A stretch of DNA of 64,000 bases from Epiperipatus broadwayi (taxonomy: Eukaryota > Onychophora > Udeonychophora > Euonychophora > Peripatidae). The stretch's first letter is position 1. Every line of letters starts with the position of its first letter. The notes below the pieces were generated by a model. It had not been told where the DNA came from, ran no database searches, and worked only from the letters and a program-made list of their open reading frames with translations. Below are positions 13,868 to 26,427 of the stretch, one piece after another. A program made the translations under genes and the position numbers. The DNA is taken from the NCBI GenBank assembly GCA_028023455.1, contig JAQFVV010006231.1:7950036-8014035 (forward strand), given 5' to 3'.

Positions 13868-15077
13868 GGTTGTCGTCGATGAGCAACCATATCCCACTGG
13901 ATGGCGCAGTTATCATGCTTAAACTATAAAATATGATCATTCACGGGCCGTTCATTATAATCATTTTGATGTGTTTTTTGTAATGCGAAAATAAAAACAA
14001 AAGAAAATCGTCTTTTTTAAATATTATTTAATTTTAAATATTATTTTTTATTAATGTATACAAATTAAATGATAATAATAAATGTAAAATAAAATAAACA
14101 AATTACAATTTGATTCGTCTTTTTTAGTTTTCTTTTTATTAGAAAAATCAATTTTCTAGTGGAGATTTTTTTTACTGGGGTTACGGCTTTTTTTTTGTGT
14201 TGTTGTTTACCGCTATTTTTTATTTCAAATAGAATGACAACTAAAAGTAAAAGTTGTTATAGTTAGGTTTAGGGTTAGTTTTAGGATTAGGTTTAGGGTT
14301 AGTTTTAGGGTTAGGTTTACGGTTAAAATAAAAAATATCAAAATCGTATTTTTGTAAATATTTTTTTTTACTAACATCTATAAAATAAATGATAACAATA
14401 AACGTAAACTATATTCAACAAAGTATAACAGTAGTCGGAGAAAAGAAAGAAACTAAAACTTTTTTAAACAACGACAAATATATATATAAAATGTTTATAA
14501 TATATGCTTTTTATGACATTTAAAAAAACAGTGTACAATTGTACTTTTCTTACTGGATATTTTTGTGTTAACGCTCTTTTTTATTTCAAAAATATACACA
14601 CGGTACAATCTTAAAATGTCTCGTGGAAATGTTACGAACAGTACGTTACTTGACGCATTACCTAATTCCAATTCACTTTATACATATATCTCGTCAACAT
14701 TTACTACTTAAAACTTCAATACACTATGGTGTAAAAAGTCTGTTAATTATTACTTTACAAAATCTGAACATTTCAATACTTTAAAATAAAAAAAAATCCA
14801 ATGAAAATAACATTTCCATCCAATTCAAAAAAACACACCCTCTCCCCAAGCTGTAACCATTTTATAAACTGTGCGAATTGGGAAAATGTATTTGCTGCGT
14901 AAACATACATGCTGTACTGTGACGCGACATAGCGGCCTGCAATCTGTAGTACAACAAAAAAGTTGTATTATAGAAAATGCGGGTTCGAACGTGTCGGCCG
15001 CGGAAACGGCATTTTTATGTGTTTTAGCGCAAAAACAGCGCCATCCGGTGGGATATGGTGGCTCATCGACGACAACC
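13868..15077. mobile_element. Non-autonomous DNA transposon, 1.2 kb
   Basis: The left end GGTTGTCGTCGATGAGC and the reverse complement of the right end agree over about 40 bp with about three mismatches (13868-13907 and 15038-15077). Identical 8-bp flanks AAAATAAG at 13860-13867 and 15078-15085 are a clear target-site duplication. An 8-bp duplication is typical of hAT, P or Merlin-like families, but the long TIR does not decide between them. There is no transposase. The two overlapping frames at 14825-15092 simply read the right TIR and its flank. It carries a TTAGGG-like tract at 14262-14326. Confidence 0.88.
14262..14326 (+). repeat. Telomere-like TTAGGG/TTAGGTTT tract
   Basis: Degenerate array of TTAGGTT, TAGGGTTAG and TTTTAGG units inside the DNA transposon. 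It lies within an element with its own target-site duplication, so it is not a chromosome end. Confidence 0.7.
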
Positions 15078-15210
15078 AAAATAAGCAAATAGTTTATACT
15101 TTGTGGCTAATTATGAATCAAAATATATAAAATGCACTAACACGCACAAGCACACAAAGCTAAAAACAAATAAAGAAAATATATATTATTTTAATATCTA
15201 TTCATTAAAT

Positions 15211-15251
15211 GGCTAAGCGCTTTCAAGGTTCAAGCCCTCATAATCATAGCC
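15211..15251 (-). ncRNA. PLE 3' hairpin, hammerhead-like
   Basis: On the minus strand this lies 59 bases after the endonuclease stop. GGCT pairs with AGCC as an outer stem, GG/CC closes a middle hairpin, and GAA is followed by AGCGCT (15216-15221), able to form a 2-bp hairpin with loop CG. The two sister copies have AACGTT and AGTGCT at this spot, so pairing is kept while the bases change. The CUGANGA box is not canonical (ATTATGA). Confidence 0.45.
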
Positions 15252-15309
15252 GTATTACAAAATATAATAAATTGACTCGGAGTGATGCAAATTTATGCAA
15301 ATGAAATGA

Positions 15310-15750
15310 TTATGCATTCCATTTCTTGGATATTTTGTAGCAAGAGTCTTTTCTATTGATGGCGTTGCCATCTCTGGATATAAAGAAAGCTTCTTTTATC
15401 TTTCTTTTTAGATCATGCCGCTCTCTGCATACCATCACTGGATTTCCCGGTTGACAATAGTGCCCAGCTGGAGCACGGTGCTGCACAAAAACTGAACTAT
15501 GAGCGGTGTCCAGCAAAGCTTTATTATAAGAATAAGTGTGTTGAGATAGCCTAGTGGAGAGAGAGGCCCTAGTCTCACCATAATATGATGATCTACAAAA
15601 TTTTTCAGGGCAGGCAATATTATAGACCGCTTGAGGTGTCAGCGAGGGTGGTAGGCAGTCTTTGGTATTATTAATTAATTTGTTAGAGTTAGGAGGTGTG
15701 TGAAAACATAACTGGTATTTATTATTGAAAATATAAAAACATTTATGCAT
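15310..15750 (-). pseudogene. PLE GIY-YIG endonuclease fragment (copy A)
   Basis: C-terminal part of a Penelope-like element protein: the GIY-YIG nuclease that nicks the target so the RT can prime. Visible residues: AVYNIAC at about 41-47 (GIY position), a C47/C52 pair (CPEKFC) inside the core, YYGET at 56-60 (YIG position), R67, H71, a second His at 91 or 97, E120 (KEAF, catalytic Glu) and INRKD at 131-135. The NKLINNTKD linker precedes the domain. The RT domain is missing. Upstream the sequence runs into PLE-terminal repeat at about 15760. The ORF itself is uninterrupted, but the element is truncated and so recorded as a relic. Confidence 0.8.
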
Positions 15751-15759
15751 ATTAGGCAG

Positions 15760-15850
15760 GTAAGGGAGTGGGGATAGAAACCAATTCCTACCTTATGTGA
15801 GAGTGATGTAATGAAAATTAAGCTCCAGAAATATTATTGAACATTAGGAG
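15760..15850. repeat. PLE-terminal repeat unit
   Basis: Shares the words CCTTATGTGAGAGTG and GTAATGAAAATTA with the units at 13205-13240 (inverted) and 13515-13560. It joins the endonuclease fragment directly, which suggests a partly tandem or rearranged PLE copy. Confidence 0.5.
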
Positions 15851-18800
15851 TATTTTCTCTAAGTATGGATTTGTAAGCAATTTTGCTAATGCTTTTAAAA
15901 AATCTAAGTGTTGAATTTTCTTTGACTGCTTAAATTTTTTTTAATATAAAATGAATGAGTTGATAGTAGAAATTGGAAGAAAATTGCGATTGACCAATTT
16001 TTTATTTTAGTTATAATCTGCAATCATCTCAGATTTTCCAGTCCTAGAACACACATGTATGAAAACTTTGTGCAGCAATACCACATGTGTAAAACATTAC
16101 TGCTCAAAATATTCAAAAACCTGGTGAGTTCAATTGAATGCTTTTTTTAAAAAAAAAAAAAAAAAAAAAATTGCAATCAGATATTATAATAAAATAAATT
16201 TGATTTTTCTATGAATAATGTTAATATGCAAATACAGGAAAAGATTACATTCTGTTCAACAATTAAATAAATAATTTGCTGAAAAATTGCTTTTGACCCA
16301 GAGTGTGTGTGTCATAATCATAACACTTCAGCTTGTCATTCCAACTGGTATTCATATTGAAGAAAATATGATCTTATTATTCTAGAACTATTTACAACAT
16401 GTATAATATTTATATAAAAAAGCAGGAAAAAATAAACAGATTTCAAAAAATGAAGGAACAAAATTATTTGTGTTTAATCTGTATTTGGTGGACATTGGTA
16501 AACTCAAAAAAAGTGGCATAAAAACTTATACTTTATGAAGTAAATGCAAATTAATTTGATTTTTGTAAAATAGTGATATGATTAGGAAGAGATGGAGACT
16601 TGTACAATTTAAAAATAATATGAAATTAGAGCATTTGAAAATTGTTGTGGTATAATTGACCCACACATAGTTGTTGAGGATTGAAATAGTTTAGTACAAT
16701 ATGTCGAGATTGAACTTTTATGTTGTGTGGACATCCCAAAATTTAACTTTTAAATACTGTAATCTGAAAAAATGCATATTTCAAAAATTTAAAATGCTAG
16801 CATCTATATGAAGACAAAATATTTAATAATTGGCAATTAGGGTCATCCATGATGAAGACTTAAAGTCAACTTTTGCAATAGTTGAACATTTATTAAACTA
16901 TTTATTTGATGATGGTGTACAATCAAAATAAAGTAAAAATCATTCACAAAGTTTGCATCACTTATACAGAATATATTCAGTGATCTAATTTATAATATTG
17001 ATGCATAAGTACTGATGATGATCTTAATTTTTTTCTAATAATCATGCATTTGTGTCACATCCATTTGAATATTTATTAAAACTGGGATTATTTATATAGT
17101 CAAAGACATAAATTGAAATTTGACATTATACTAAAATCTGGATTTATTCCACACAATCCAGAATACTTGGTTACTCCATGATCCCATATCATAGGATACT
17201 GTTAATAAATTTAATTTTTTTTAAATGTACTAAAGATAAAAAATTAAAAAGATTATTCAGAATAATTGTTCTTATATAAAAAGTATATTCAGTCTGCAAA
17301 AAATTTTTGTCTAGTCGATGATTAAGGATTAATCATTTTAAAATGAAATACTGATTTAATAAAAAAATTGTTTTCACTTTCAACATTAGAATTTTATTTA
17401 AGTCTTTTTTTTCCTTTTTATTCTAGTGAGATACATTATATGTCTCTTGGTGTCAATTCTAACTTGATAAATAATTCCAATCTATCTTTCTTGAAGTATT
17501 TGTTAATGGATTGTAAAAGCTATAGGAGAGTTTACAGGAAATTGTACAATAACAAATGGCACTTAAAATTTTATGCAGAAAATTAAGTTAATAAATTTTA
17601 ATTTGTTTTCACAGATTCAGCTAAGTGTACTTAAATTCTATACATATATATATGTTTCCAAAATAAAATCATATGAAATATGACAAACCAATACATATTT
17701 TCAATATACTGACCTTTATGTTATATAAGGAATATAAAAAATTTTCTGATAAGTTTGTTTAGTTTAGATACAAATAAGGATGATTAATTAAATAAAAGGA
17801 TTATTAACAGTTTCATAATTAAGCTTATTTTAAATTTTTGAATAAAGTTGTAAATTATTTCCAAATAATTCAATAAATTGAAGTAGTATAGATCCTAATT
17901 TTGTTGACTTATTTTCAAATAATATGCCTAATTCAAATTTAATAATAAATATATTTAAAGTCATCAACAAATCAAGAATTACTTACATAAAGAATTAATA
18001 TGTTCATTAAGACACAATCAAACAGTTTTTGATCTTAGTGAGAATTATAATCATCACTTTATGAAAACTTTTGTATTAAATTCTATTATGATTTACTAGT
18101 CTTAGTAAAATCAAGTCTGACACTTCTACAGTAATTAATTATATCATAAAATAATCTAACATTTTTTATTTTTTTAATTCATTGTTTTGTGCATTAACTT
18201 GAGATACAAATTTGATGCTATTTTTATCTTTTAAATGATTGGAAAATTCAACTTTATATTGGAAGAGTTGATCTACACTTAATTCAAAATTGCCTTAACT
18301 GCTGATATGAATATTTTCAGAATACATATGGAGGATATTCTTGCAGTGCATTACCCATTCTTTTAAAAAAGGCGTTAATATGCTTTATCATTTTATGCTT
18401 TTCTATCTACAATATTTAGGAAGCTGCATTTTTATTACTGGAGATTGGAAAGCATAATACTTTTTATAGTACAGATGGATTGACAGCTGGTAAACTCAGA
18501 ATTTGAATGAATTAACTCATTTCATTTCGCCCAGTTTCCACAATATCTTTACTATTCAGGTTTATTGATTTTCCACAAGCCTTGCATGATGCTAATAACT
18601 TAATTTTTTTAATTTTACACATCAAATAATGCAATTTGAAAATTTTTTTAAAAATTTTTGTATTCCCCTTGGCAACTATCTTTAAATCAGGTCTTCTGAA
18701 CAACAATCATTTTTAGATTTTTTTTCATTTCAAATTTTGATTAAACATACATCTTTTTACATTCCAAAGTAATACAATACTTTTTTTTTATTACTGCTTA

Positions 18801-19640
18801 TGTGTTTCATTTTTAATGTAGCACAATGATAAATTGTACTTATTTTATTTGGTATAATTTTTCAGATTTATGTATAATCATTCATTTCTTTACTGTAAAG
18901 CTTATTTTATACTTCAGCATTTAGTTTTTTTAAAATTTACCCATAAGTATTTTCATAAAATGGGGTACCATTTATCATATTTGCATTGTTTCATCTTCAA
19001 TATATATATATTTTTGACAGATTATATCTATTTAATTCTTCAAAATTACATTTTGATATAATATTATGGTAGATTAAATCCATGGTTACTACTTATACAT
19101 TAATCATTTTTATTGCTTATTATTTTATTTTATAGTTAGAAACATATTTTTTTTTAATCAAACTTATTTTCAATCACATGCTATTCTGATGAATGTTTTA
19201 TTATTTAGGCATCATTTTTCTATCTATAACCTTACACAATGGACTTGTATTTTGTATTATTTTCCCAACTTCTATGATTTTTATAGTTCAGATAAAACTC
19301 TTTGCTAAGCATGATTTTTCATATTGTAACAAAAACCCCCATCACTACTACTAATAATTTTCACCTGACACACTTTCAACTCTAATCATCTGTGCTTACG
19401 TATATATTTAACCAAAACTATTTTTGATTTAATCACTAATTGATAAGAACATCTTATAATTCATTCTCAGTAACTCTAAGATTCCCAACGTGTATTTATG
19501 GACATCCCTAGGATTCCAAGTGCCAATCTTATAACAAAATAAGAATTATGCAAAGTGAATATATTACCAATAATAGCCACTGTCTTATGAGACATGAGAG
19601 AAGTTTTGACTATCAGCTAGCTCAGACTCAGGTCGGGTGG
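15851..19640. other. AT-rich non-coding DNA, no gene seen
   Basis: AT-rich sequence with a T7A20+ tract near 16141-16171. Small frames at 17368-17586 (+), 18512-18706 (-) and 18870-19061 (+) have no recognisable domain. The second of these has one C-x2-C pair (CKAC), which alone is not evidence for a gene. Confidence 0.6.
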
Positions 19641-20958
19641 TGTCACGACCGAGAATAGACATGAATGAGAGTCTCAATAATACATAAAATACAAAGAAAA
19701 AAAATATCACAACAAGATTTCTACACACGGTTTCATTATGAAATCAGATTTATTAAACACTATTCCAAATGACAATTATTATTTTCTAATCACATAAGAA
19801 AAAAAAAATTTAACCCATAACCCGTTAACATAAATACATTAAAGCTCTGCCATTTTGAATTGTCACACACGCACACAACATTCTTTCAAATATTTATTAT
19901 TATAACTAAGTCAAATAATGAAGATTGATAGAAAGAGATCTCCCTTCCACTACTTTTCTATTTTTTCCTTATTACTATTAGAGGTCACTTCACTGAGTTT
20001 CCCACGTGACCTCAATATCTAATAGCGATAATTAGTGTCCACAAGTAAAATCTTAACAAAAGTTTTTTTGTTTGTTATTTGAATTCTCATACGCAAGCCT
20101 AAAGAATCGGTTAATAATTTCTTTCTTAGTAAATCAATACATAAAGTTCGTTTATTACTTGCACATTTTGGGGAACTTGTAGAAGAATATATTTTTACTT
20201 CTAATAGTTCTGATCATCACAGGTAACTAAATATATATGATCCATTGTGAGATTTCCCGTTCTTTGATTTATTATACAGTCTTCGTTTGATGAGGATCCG
20301 CTTTATGGTTCTGATGTTGATAGTTGTTTTAATCCAGAGAGGCATCTTGTTTATTGTTGAGTGTAGCAGCTGCAGTTAGTGGGAGTTAGCGGTTCGAGCC
20401 CGATATGTTAGGCTCTTACCCTAACATTTTCTTTTTGGCCGCCATTAGGTAGACTTGTGATTTTGAAATTGAACTAACAATTCTGCTGTATTAACGATTC
20501 AATCTTTGCAGGACAAGACAAGGGGCATTCTGGGTCTCTTTCTTTTATAGCCCCTCCATTCATTCTAGAAAGTTTACTCTATCTGCACTTCCTGTTTCTC
20601 CAATTGCCACCTAAACATATTTTAGTTGAAGTGTGAAAGCTTTTATCACCTGCTTTTTTTGTAATAATAAAAGAAAGCAAAAATTCATTTCTGCTGGAAA
20701 TTTCTAGGCTTTTATAATATAAGTGAAATAAACCTCATTTCTATTTCTCCAACCATCAAACCCATTTATATACACCTTTGTAACACACATACATACTGTT
20801 TCAAAATGACAGAACACCTCTCCCCCTCGTTCTGTGTATTTATATAACCACCACCGTGTAATATAATAATTAAATCTATATGTACCATGACCACATATAT
20901 GTGTAATGACCGTCACCTCTTATACTAGTTGTGACCGGGTTCGAACCCATCTGTCACA
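19641..20958 (-). mobile_element. Possible solo LTR
   Basis: Read on the minus strand it starts TGTGACAGATGGG and ends GTCGTGACA: TG...CA ends with a short inverted TGT/ACA. Its GC content and mix of short coding-like and T-rich parts differ from the flanks. I could not find a matching target-site duplication, so the ends are tentative. Two B-box-like words (GGTTCGAGCCC at about 20391, GGGTTCGAACCCA at about 20938) lie within it, and part of it could instead be tRNA-derived. Confidence 0.35.
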
Positions 20959-21377
20959 ATATAGACATTTTACTTTTTGGTGATATTGGGTTTTTTTTTT
21001 TATTAATTTTAGACGTTTTTGCTTTCCAATAATTTACTTATTCAATTTTATTTTCTACTTTATTTAATGGAATTGCTAATTATTTGTATATATTTTTTTA
21101 AAAGTTTTTCTATATAAATCCAATCTTAAATGCTTTTTTATACATTTTAACTATTTTTCTAACACTTTAATTTACATCTTTTTAGATCTTATCTTAACTT
21201 CTCTGAATTTTTTCAACTGACCTAGTATTTTTAAAACTGTCTTATAATAGTATACATATTTTTTTAAATTTTAACTTCCAGTCTTATATTTGTATTTATT
21301 TATTAACATGTCTAAAAAATATTAACTTAAAAATGAAGTTAAAAAAGAGAAGTTATAAATAAATATAATAAAAATAA

Positions 21378-21416
21378 GCTAAACGTTTTTGAGGATCAAT
21401 GCCTCATAATCATAGC
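21378..21416 (-). ncRNA. PLE 3' hairpin, hammerhead-like
   Basis: Sits 45 bases after the endonuclease stop on the minus strand. GCT/AGC closes it, GAGG pairs with CCTC around a 7-base loop, and AACGTT (21382-21387) forms the small terminal hairpin. Compared with the copy at 15211-15251, G-C in that hairpin is replaced by A-T, a compensatory change. Confidence 0.45.
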
Positions 21417-21460
21417 TTTCTTAAAAATACATAATAAAATATATACAAAGATATATAAAA

Positions 21461-22603
21461 TTAGCATGTGTTACATGGACCATTTCTTCGATATATCAAA
21501 GCGTCTTTTCTATTTATAGCATTAATATTTCCATTAATATAGAATGCTTCTTTTATTTTCCTCTTATGATCATTTGATTCAGTGCATAAAATTACAGGAT
21601 TGGAAGGAATAAAATTGTGTCCAGATTTCATGGAATGCTCCAAAAATACAGAAGATATATTGTTGTTCTTCTGAGCTCCCTTGTAAGTGTACATGTGTTG
21701 AGCAAGCCTAGTATTAACAGTAGCTTTAGTTTCACCATAATATACAGCAAGACATTTTTCTTGAGGACATGAAATGGAATAAACTACATGTGGGGTGAAT
21801 GAACGATCAATATGATCTTTTGAGTTGTTGATCAATCTATTAGAATTACGAGGAGTTCTAAATCCAGTTTTAAACTTATTGAATAATGCTTTAGTTAATT
21901 TGTTAGATATTTTGGAAATGTAAGGAATAGTAATTCTAGGAAGTTGAACACATGGTACAACACTATTTATTTTATTATGGAATTTAGAAATATAATTTTT
22001 AATAGATCAAAGTTTAAAACCTGCTTTCATCAAATCTTTAATAAAATTATTCAAATTTTCTTTTCTGTCTGCTTCATATTTACAAAGATGCAAATTTCTA
22101 AATAAGAAAGAATTTAAACCAGCAAATTTATGTGATGTAGGTGAGTTAGATTTAGGGTGAATACAGCTTCTAATTTCAAAAGGCTTAATTATCATCTTGT
22201 AATCTATACAGTTATTATTTCTTGATAATGAAAGGTCAAGATATTTGATTTCTTTATTGTTATTTTCATATACAATGCTAAGTAATAAATTAGATAAACT
22301 TTGAAGTTCTTCTCGTATATGTAAAATATTATCCATAGAGGAAATAATAAATATATCATCCACATACCGAATATATGTAAAATCAAGAGTGGAATTGTAA
22401 TATTTCGGTATTATAGAGCTCTCAAATTCATTTAAATAGACATTAGATAAAATGCCACTGACAGGTAAGCCCATTGGCCATCCATCTTTCATAGTATACC
22501 ACTTGTTTTCAAAGATTGTAAAAATGTGCAAATCAAGCCAAGAAAGAAAAGCAACAATAAATTTAACTCTGTCAGAAAATTTATATAGTAAGCAGATACA
22601 CAC
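21461..22603 (-). pseudogene. Penelope-like element RT plus GIY-YIG protein (copy B)
   Basis: C-terminal 380 or so codons of a PLE protein, reverse transcriptase followed by GIY-YIG nuclease, the canonical Penelope/Neptune-type order. RT part (22007-22603): KDGWPMGLPVSG at residues 39-50 (motif 4), YVDD at 80-83 (catalytic box), then thumb. A TGA at 22007-22009 interrupts the frame. The same frame then continues through a linker (NRLINNSKD) into the nuclease (ORF 21461-21835): VVYSI at 17-21, C23/C28 inside the core, YYGE at 32-35, R43, H47, H67, E96, then INRKD. The stop and the lost 5' half make it inactive as it stands. Its 5' side ends abruptly at LTR sequence near 22594. Confidence 0.85.
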
Positions 22604-24500
22604 TGTTAAGATCAGAATTTTACATATATATTTTATTACAACCGTCAGCCCCAGTTGTATACTTTCTTATTAAATTATATTTTCAATATAAAAAAAAAAA
22701 TAAAAGAAGCCACTGCCAGTAATAACACACACAAACATTTATTAAACATTTATAAAATTTAGAATTATTTTAGTATAACTTTAATTTTTTTTATAAAACA
22801 TTATAACTTTACTTTAGATTTTAATTTACAATTTAACTTTTTATTTTAGAAGTTTGCACAGATGAATTTAATATTTTATTAGTGTCGAGTATGAATAGAT
22901 TACATTTGAAAAGAAAATATTCTATCTCTGATTTAACCTTAGGCCAAATGTTCGCAGTCAAACCAATGCCAATCTATCTGATATATCGATGTATTCAATG
23001 CAGCATGAATATGACAGCACAATACCATACTGTCAGGAATGCACATCTGAACAGCATGGTTATAGAGAAGAAATTGTCTCTCATCTAGTACAGCAATGTT
23101 ACATCTGTCTGATGAGAAGAACAATAAAAAAAACCTCCATAGGAAGGGATTGTGGTGCTTTTTGCCGTCTTATTATCCCATTCCATAGGCTAAAGGGGTG
23201 ATTCAATGAGCAGGGAATATGTCTGCTACCAATGGTCAGTACAAAATGGGACTTATTTTTCCCAAGTGTGGCATATGTGATCCTGCACGTAGCGGATCTT
23301 CATACTACATTTACTAATTACACCAATATGTCCAATCTATTAACCCAATTTAACTATAAAACAAATAACCTAAGATTTACCCTCCCTTAAACTAACTTAA
23401 CTTTATGAATCTATGCAGCAATTCACACCCGACTTAAATTTAACATGATTTAATTAAAAGTTTAACTTAACAGAAAAAAAACAAAAAAAAAATCATAATA
23501 AAAATTTAAAAGAACAGGAAAAATAAATTAATGGAAATGATTTTAAAAAAATAATACATTCAGTAAAATATAAATAATTTAGTCAGATAGGAAATTCTAT
23601 TTCTATTTAAATATTGAAAAGTTTAGAATTTAGAGTTCTTACTATTTTCAAATACTGGAAAGTTTTAGAATTAATGTTCATTAATTATATATATATATAT
23701 AGTTTTTACGGTTTTAAAAAGTTCATCTTTAACAGTTGCTTGCCATTTGGGATCCAGTGTTAATTGTCCCGATGTCCTGGGGAGACTGGTATGCTGTTGG
23801 TCATTTTATTGATTTATCTGGAGGTCCTTTATTTTAGCTGGTATTTTATTTCCAGGCCCTGATAGCCTGTAGTCCGCAATATGGGAAAACAATGTTATTT
23901 CTTTTCTTTTTTTAGAAAAATTAAAGGAATTGAAAGTGCATCTTTCAATCCCTTCTCCTTCAACTCTCTCCGACTTAACACATATCACACCTCTTTCTAT
24001 CACATCTCTATCTTTTTTTCTTGATTTATTTCCAAACTTTTCTTTTTATATTAAACTTTTGGATCAAGTGGACATTACGTCATGACGATGATGATCCTTT
24101 CGTTGAGGTCCGTTTTCCAAGGGATTTCTTTTATTGGCTATTCTGCTCCCATTGGTTTTTCTCTCCAATCTGCCTTTTAATTATACATTTTGAGATTCCT
24201 ATGGCTAATTTACTTTAATTAATTGAAAATAATCATTTCCATTTTACACAATAGCCTTAATTAAATTTGTACATTTTTTTTAACGGTATATTTTTATCTT
24301 TACATCTTTTAAGTTAGTTTTAAAATACCTTTTCTTTTTTAATAGTTTTCTTTTAATAATTTTTTTTTTCATCTGTGCGATTTTATATATACATGAGTTT
24401 AGATGATGTTTAATTTTCAATTATTAAAAAAAGTTTTTATTTGCGAACTTTTACTTTTAATATCTATTTTTTTTAAAAAAAAAATAATGTAACGGCATGT
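22594..24500 (-). mobile_element. Diverged LTR related to the 26-31 kb LTRs
   Basis: Its beginning (CAGATAC.. CTGTTAAGATCA, then CCGTCAGCCC) matches 26525-26565 of the LTR element downstream, minus the first 95 bp or so. Middle words (GAGTATGAAT, then CAGGAATG and ACATCTG) match 26795-27020, and the end carries TGTAACG at about 24487 as in the other LTRs. Similarity fades across the second half. It butts against the PLE copy, so either the LTR inserted there or both were joined by deletion. No internal domain or partner LTR is present. Confidence 0.55.
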
Positions 24501-25104
24501 GGCCCTGGTTTTCTATCATTATAAAGAAATCACTGGCACTTACCTTTTTTTAAAAAAAAATAGGGATGAACAGCATTGTCTGGCCCATAAATATTCTTTT
24601 ACAGTGCTTTTTTAAAATTTGATTACTGATCTCATTATTTTAGTCTTTTAAATTTCCGAGTGTTCTTATGTTGTTTTAAAAGAAATACAGCCTATTTGTA
24701 TTTATCATCTTTTCACACTTTTCAAATATATTTTGGCGAGTGAATCAAGGATTTATTAAATAGGATATCACTTATCAGATCTATTTTAATGGTTGTTTGT
24801 GGTTAATTTTTGTGAACCCATTATTGTCCACTGTAAGCCTGTCCCGTACTTACCAGATACATCAACAGAGTATTGGGTAAAGGTATAATGTTTCAGGGAT
24901 TTTTTTATTATCAATTTTATAATAACAATTTTCATGAAGACTCTTAGAAATTCAATAATATCAAATTATGACTTTATAATAACAAATTAATCTTATGGTA
25001 ACATTAAATTGTATATTGACAAACATTTACTCTCACACACAAAAACATATATATATATATATCTTCAGTAGAAGTTATAATCATCATCATTGTTCTTAAA
25101 TTTT

Positions 25105-25637
25105 ATTAATCAATTGTAGATTGGATGTTTTTGTGGGTTTAATCTGGTTTCTCCAGTCCATTGCTTCTCCATGTCATACCAGCAGACTTCATTATTTCAT
25201 CTTTCCATCTTACATAATGGTCTCTTTCTCGATCTTTTGCAATCTTTTGGAAACCAATTTAAGAGTTCAACTCTTTGTTTATTATCATCCCTTCCAGAAA
25301 TATGTTCAGTTCTAGCTTCATTTCAGTCTTTTACTTCTTTAAATGATATCAGTGGTACCTGTCTGTTTTTTCATGTATTTCATTTTTGATCTTTTATTGT
25401 TAATTCTAGCACACATATCTTCATACTTAGCTGAATGGTCAGAAGTCTGTATTGCTCTTCTGTTAATGATCACATCTCAGATCTGTAAGAAAAAGTTGGC
25501 AAAACCCATCTCTTAAAAATCTTCCTTTTCAAACTTGTAACATTTCTTTTCAATATTAAGTCATTTCTATCAAAAGCATTCAATCCAAGTTTAATTGACT
25601 CTATGATTAATTTCCTCCTATATTATGTTCCATCTAT

Positions 25638-25703
<66 letters not shown>

Positions 25704-26427
25704 CATCATCATCATCATCATCATCATCAGAGCAAGATGTTTGTAGTTGCTAACTTCTAATTCATCATCAATTTTTATTTTCTGCTAAGAAAATCTATTG
25801 GATATTACATCTTTTTAGCATTAATATTTAGTTCTACTTTCTTACTTTTATCTGATAATTCTTCCTATAATTCCTGAAGCTCTGAAGCATTATTTGCTAA
25901 AACAGCTATATTATCTGCTAAGTCCAATGTCTTAAATATTTTTTATTTACTTTTATTTTCATAATTTCCCATTTTAATTCACAAAATGTTTATAGTAAAA
26001 CTATTGTAAAAGGTTTTGGAGATATGGAAACCCCCTGTTGAGCACTCATTTCAGTGATAATCTACTTTATATGATTTTGCAGTCTCATTACTGTTGTTGC
26101 ATTTTGATAAATATTTTCCAGAATATGACAATATCCCAAGTTTATATCTTGATAATGCAATGTTTTAATCATTATAGAAATAACTTATAGAATCAAATGC
26201 TTTTTAATAATCTACAAATCCAAAGCATAATGGTCATTCATATTTATTGGATCTTTCTGTAACTTTCCTCAATATGTAGTATAATCCATTATGCTGAAAC
26301 CATTTTAAAATTCAAATCCAAAATTTGCTGTAGGTGAGCTGTGATTATCATGGTAAAGATTTTATGTAGAGCTAATAGAAGTCTGATGAGTGTAATTTAT
26401 TCTGTATTGCATTTATTAAATATCTAT
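25105..26427 (-). pseudogene. RTE LINE copy 2, 3' half (RT to C-terminus)
   Basis: Minus-strand continuation of the LINE that begins at about 32510. Recognisable peptides: SALHKIFT near 26360-26390, then FVDY.KAFDSI at about 26185-26215 (palm aspartate region), and RWKDEIMKSAG near 25170-25200 (C-terminal region of HmRTE-e-type elements). Many stops are present. A (AAT)n(ATC)n array at 25637-25732 interrupts it. The CTAT at 26424-26427 is one copy of the LTR element's target-site duplication. Confidence 0.75.
25637..25732. repeat. (AAT)n(ATC)n compound microsatellite
   Basis: About 20 AAT-type units followed by about 10 ATC units inside the LINE relic. No coding role is suggested. Confidence 0.95.

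Noticed and set aside
14262-14326. Chromosome end or interstitial telomere
   Set aside because: The tract lies inside a transposon with intact TIRs and a target-site duplication.
14825-15092. Two overlapping open frames (87 aa minus, 73 aa plus)
   Set aside because: Both read across the right TIR of the DNA transposon and its duplication. The apparent VVVDEPPYPTGW peptide is TIR translation, not a gene.
18512-18706. Zinc-finger exon (64 aa, CKAC)
   Set aside because: One Cys pair in a Lys-rich random-looking frame; no second pair and no splice evidence.
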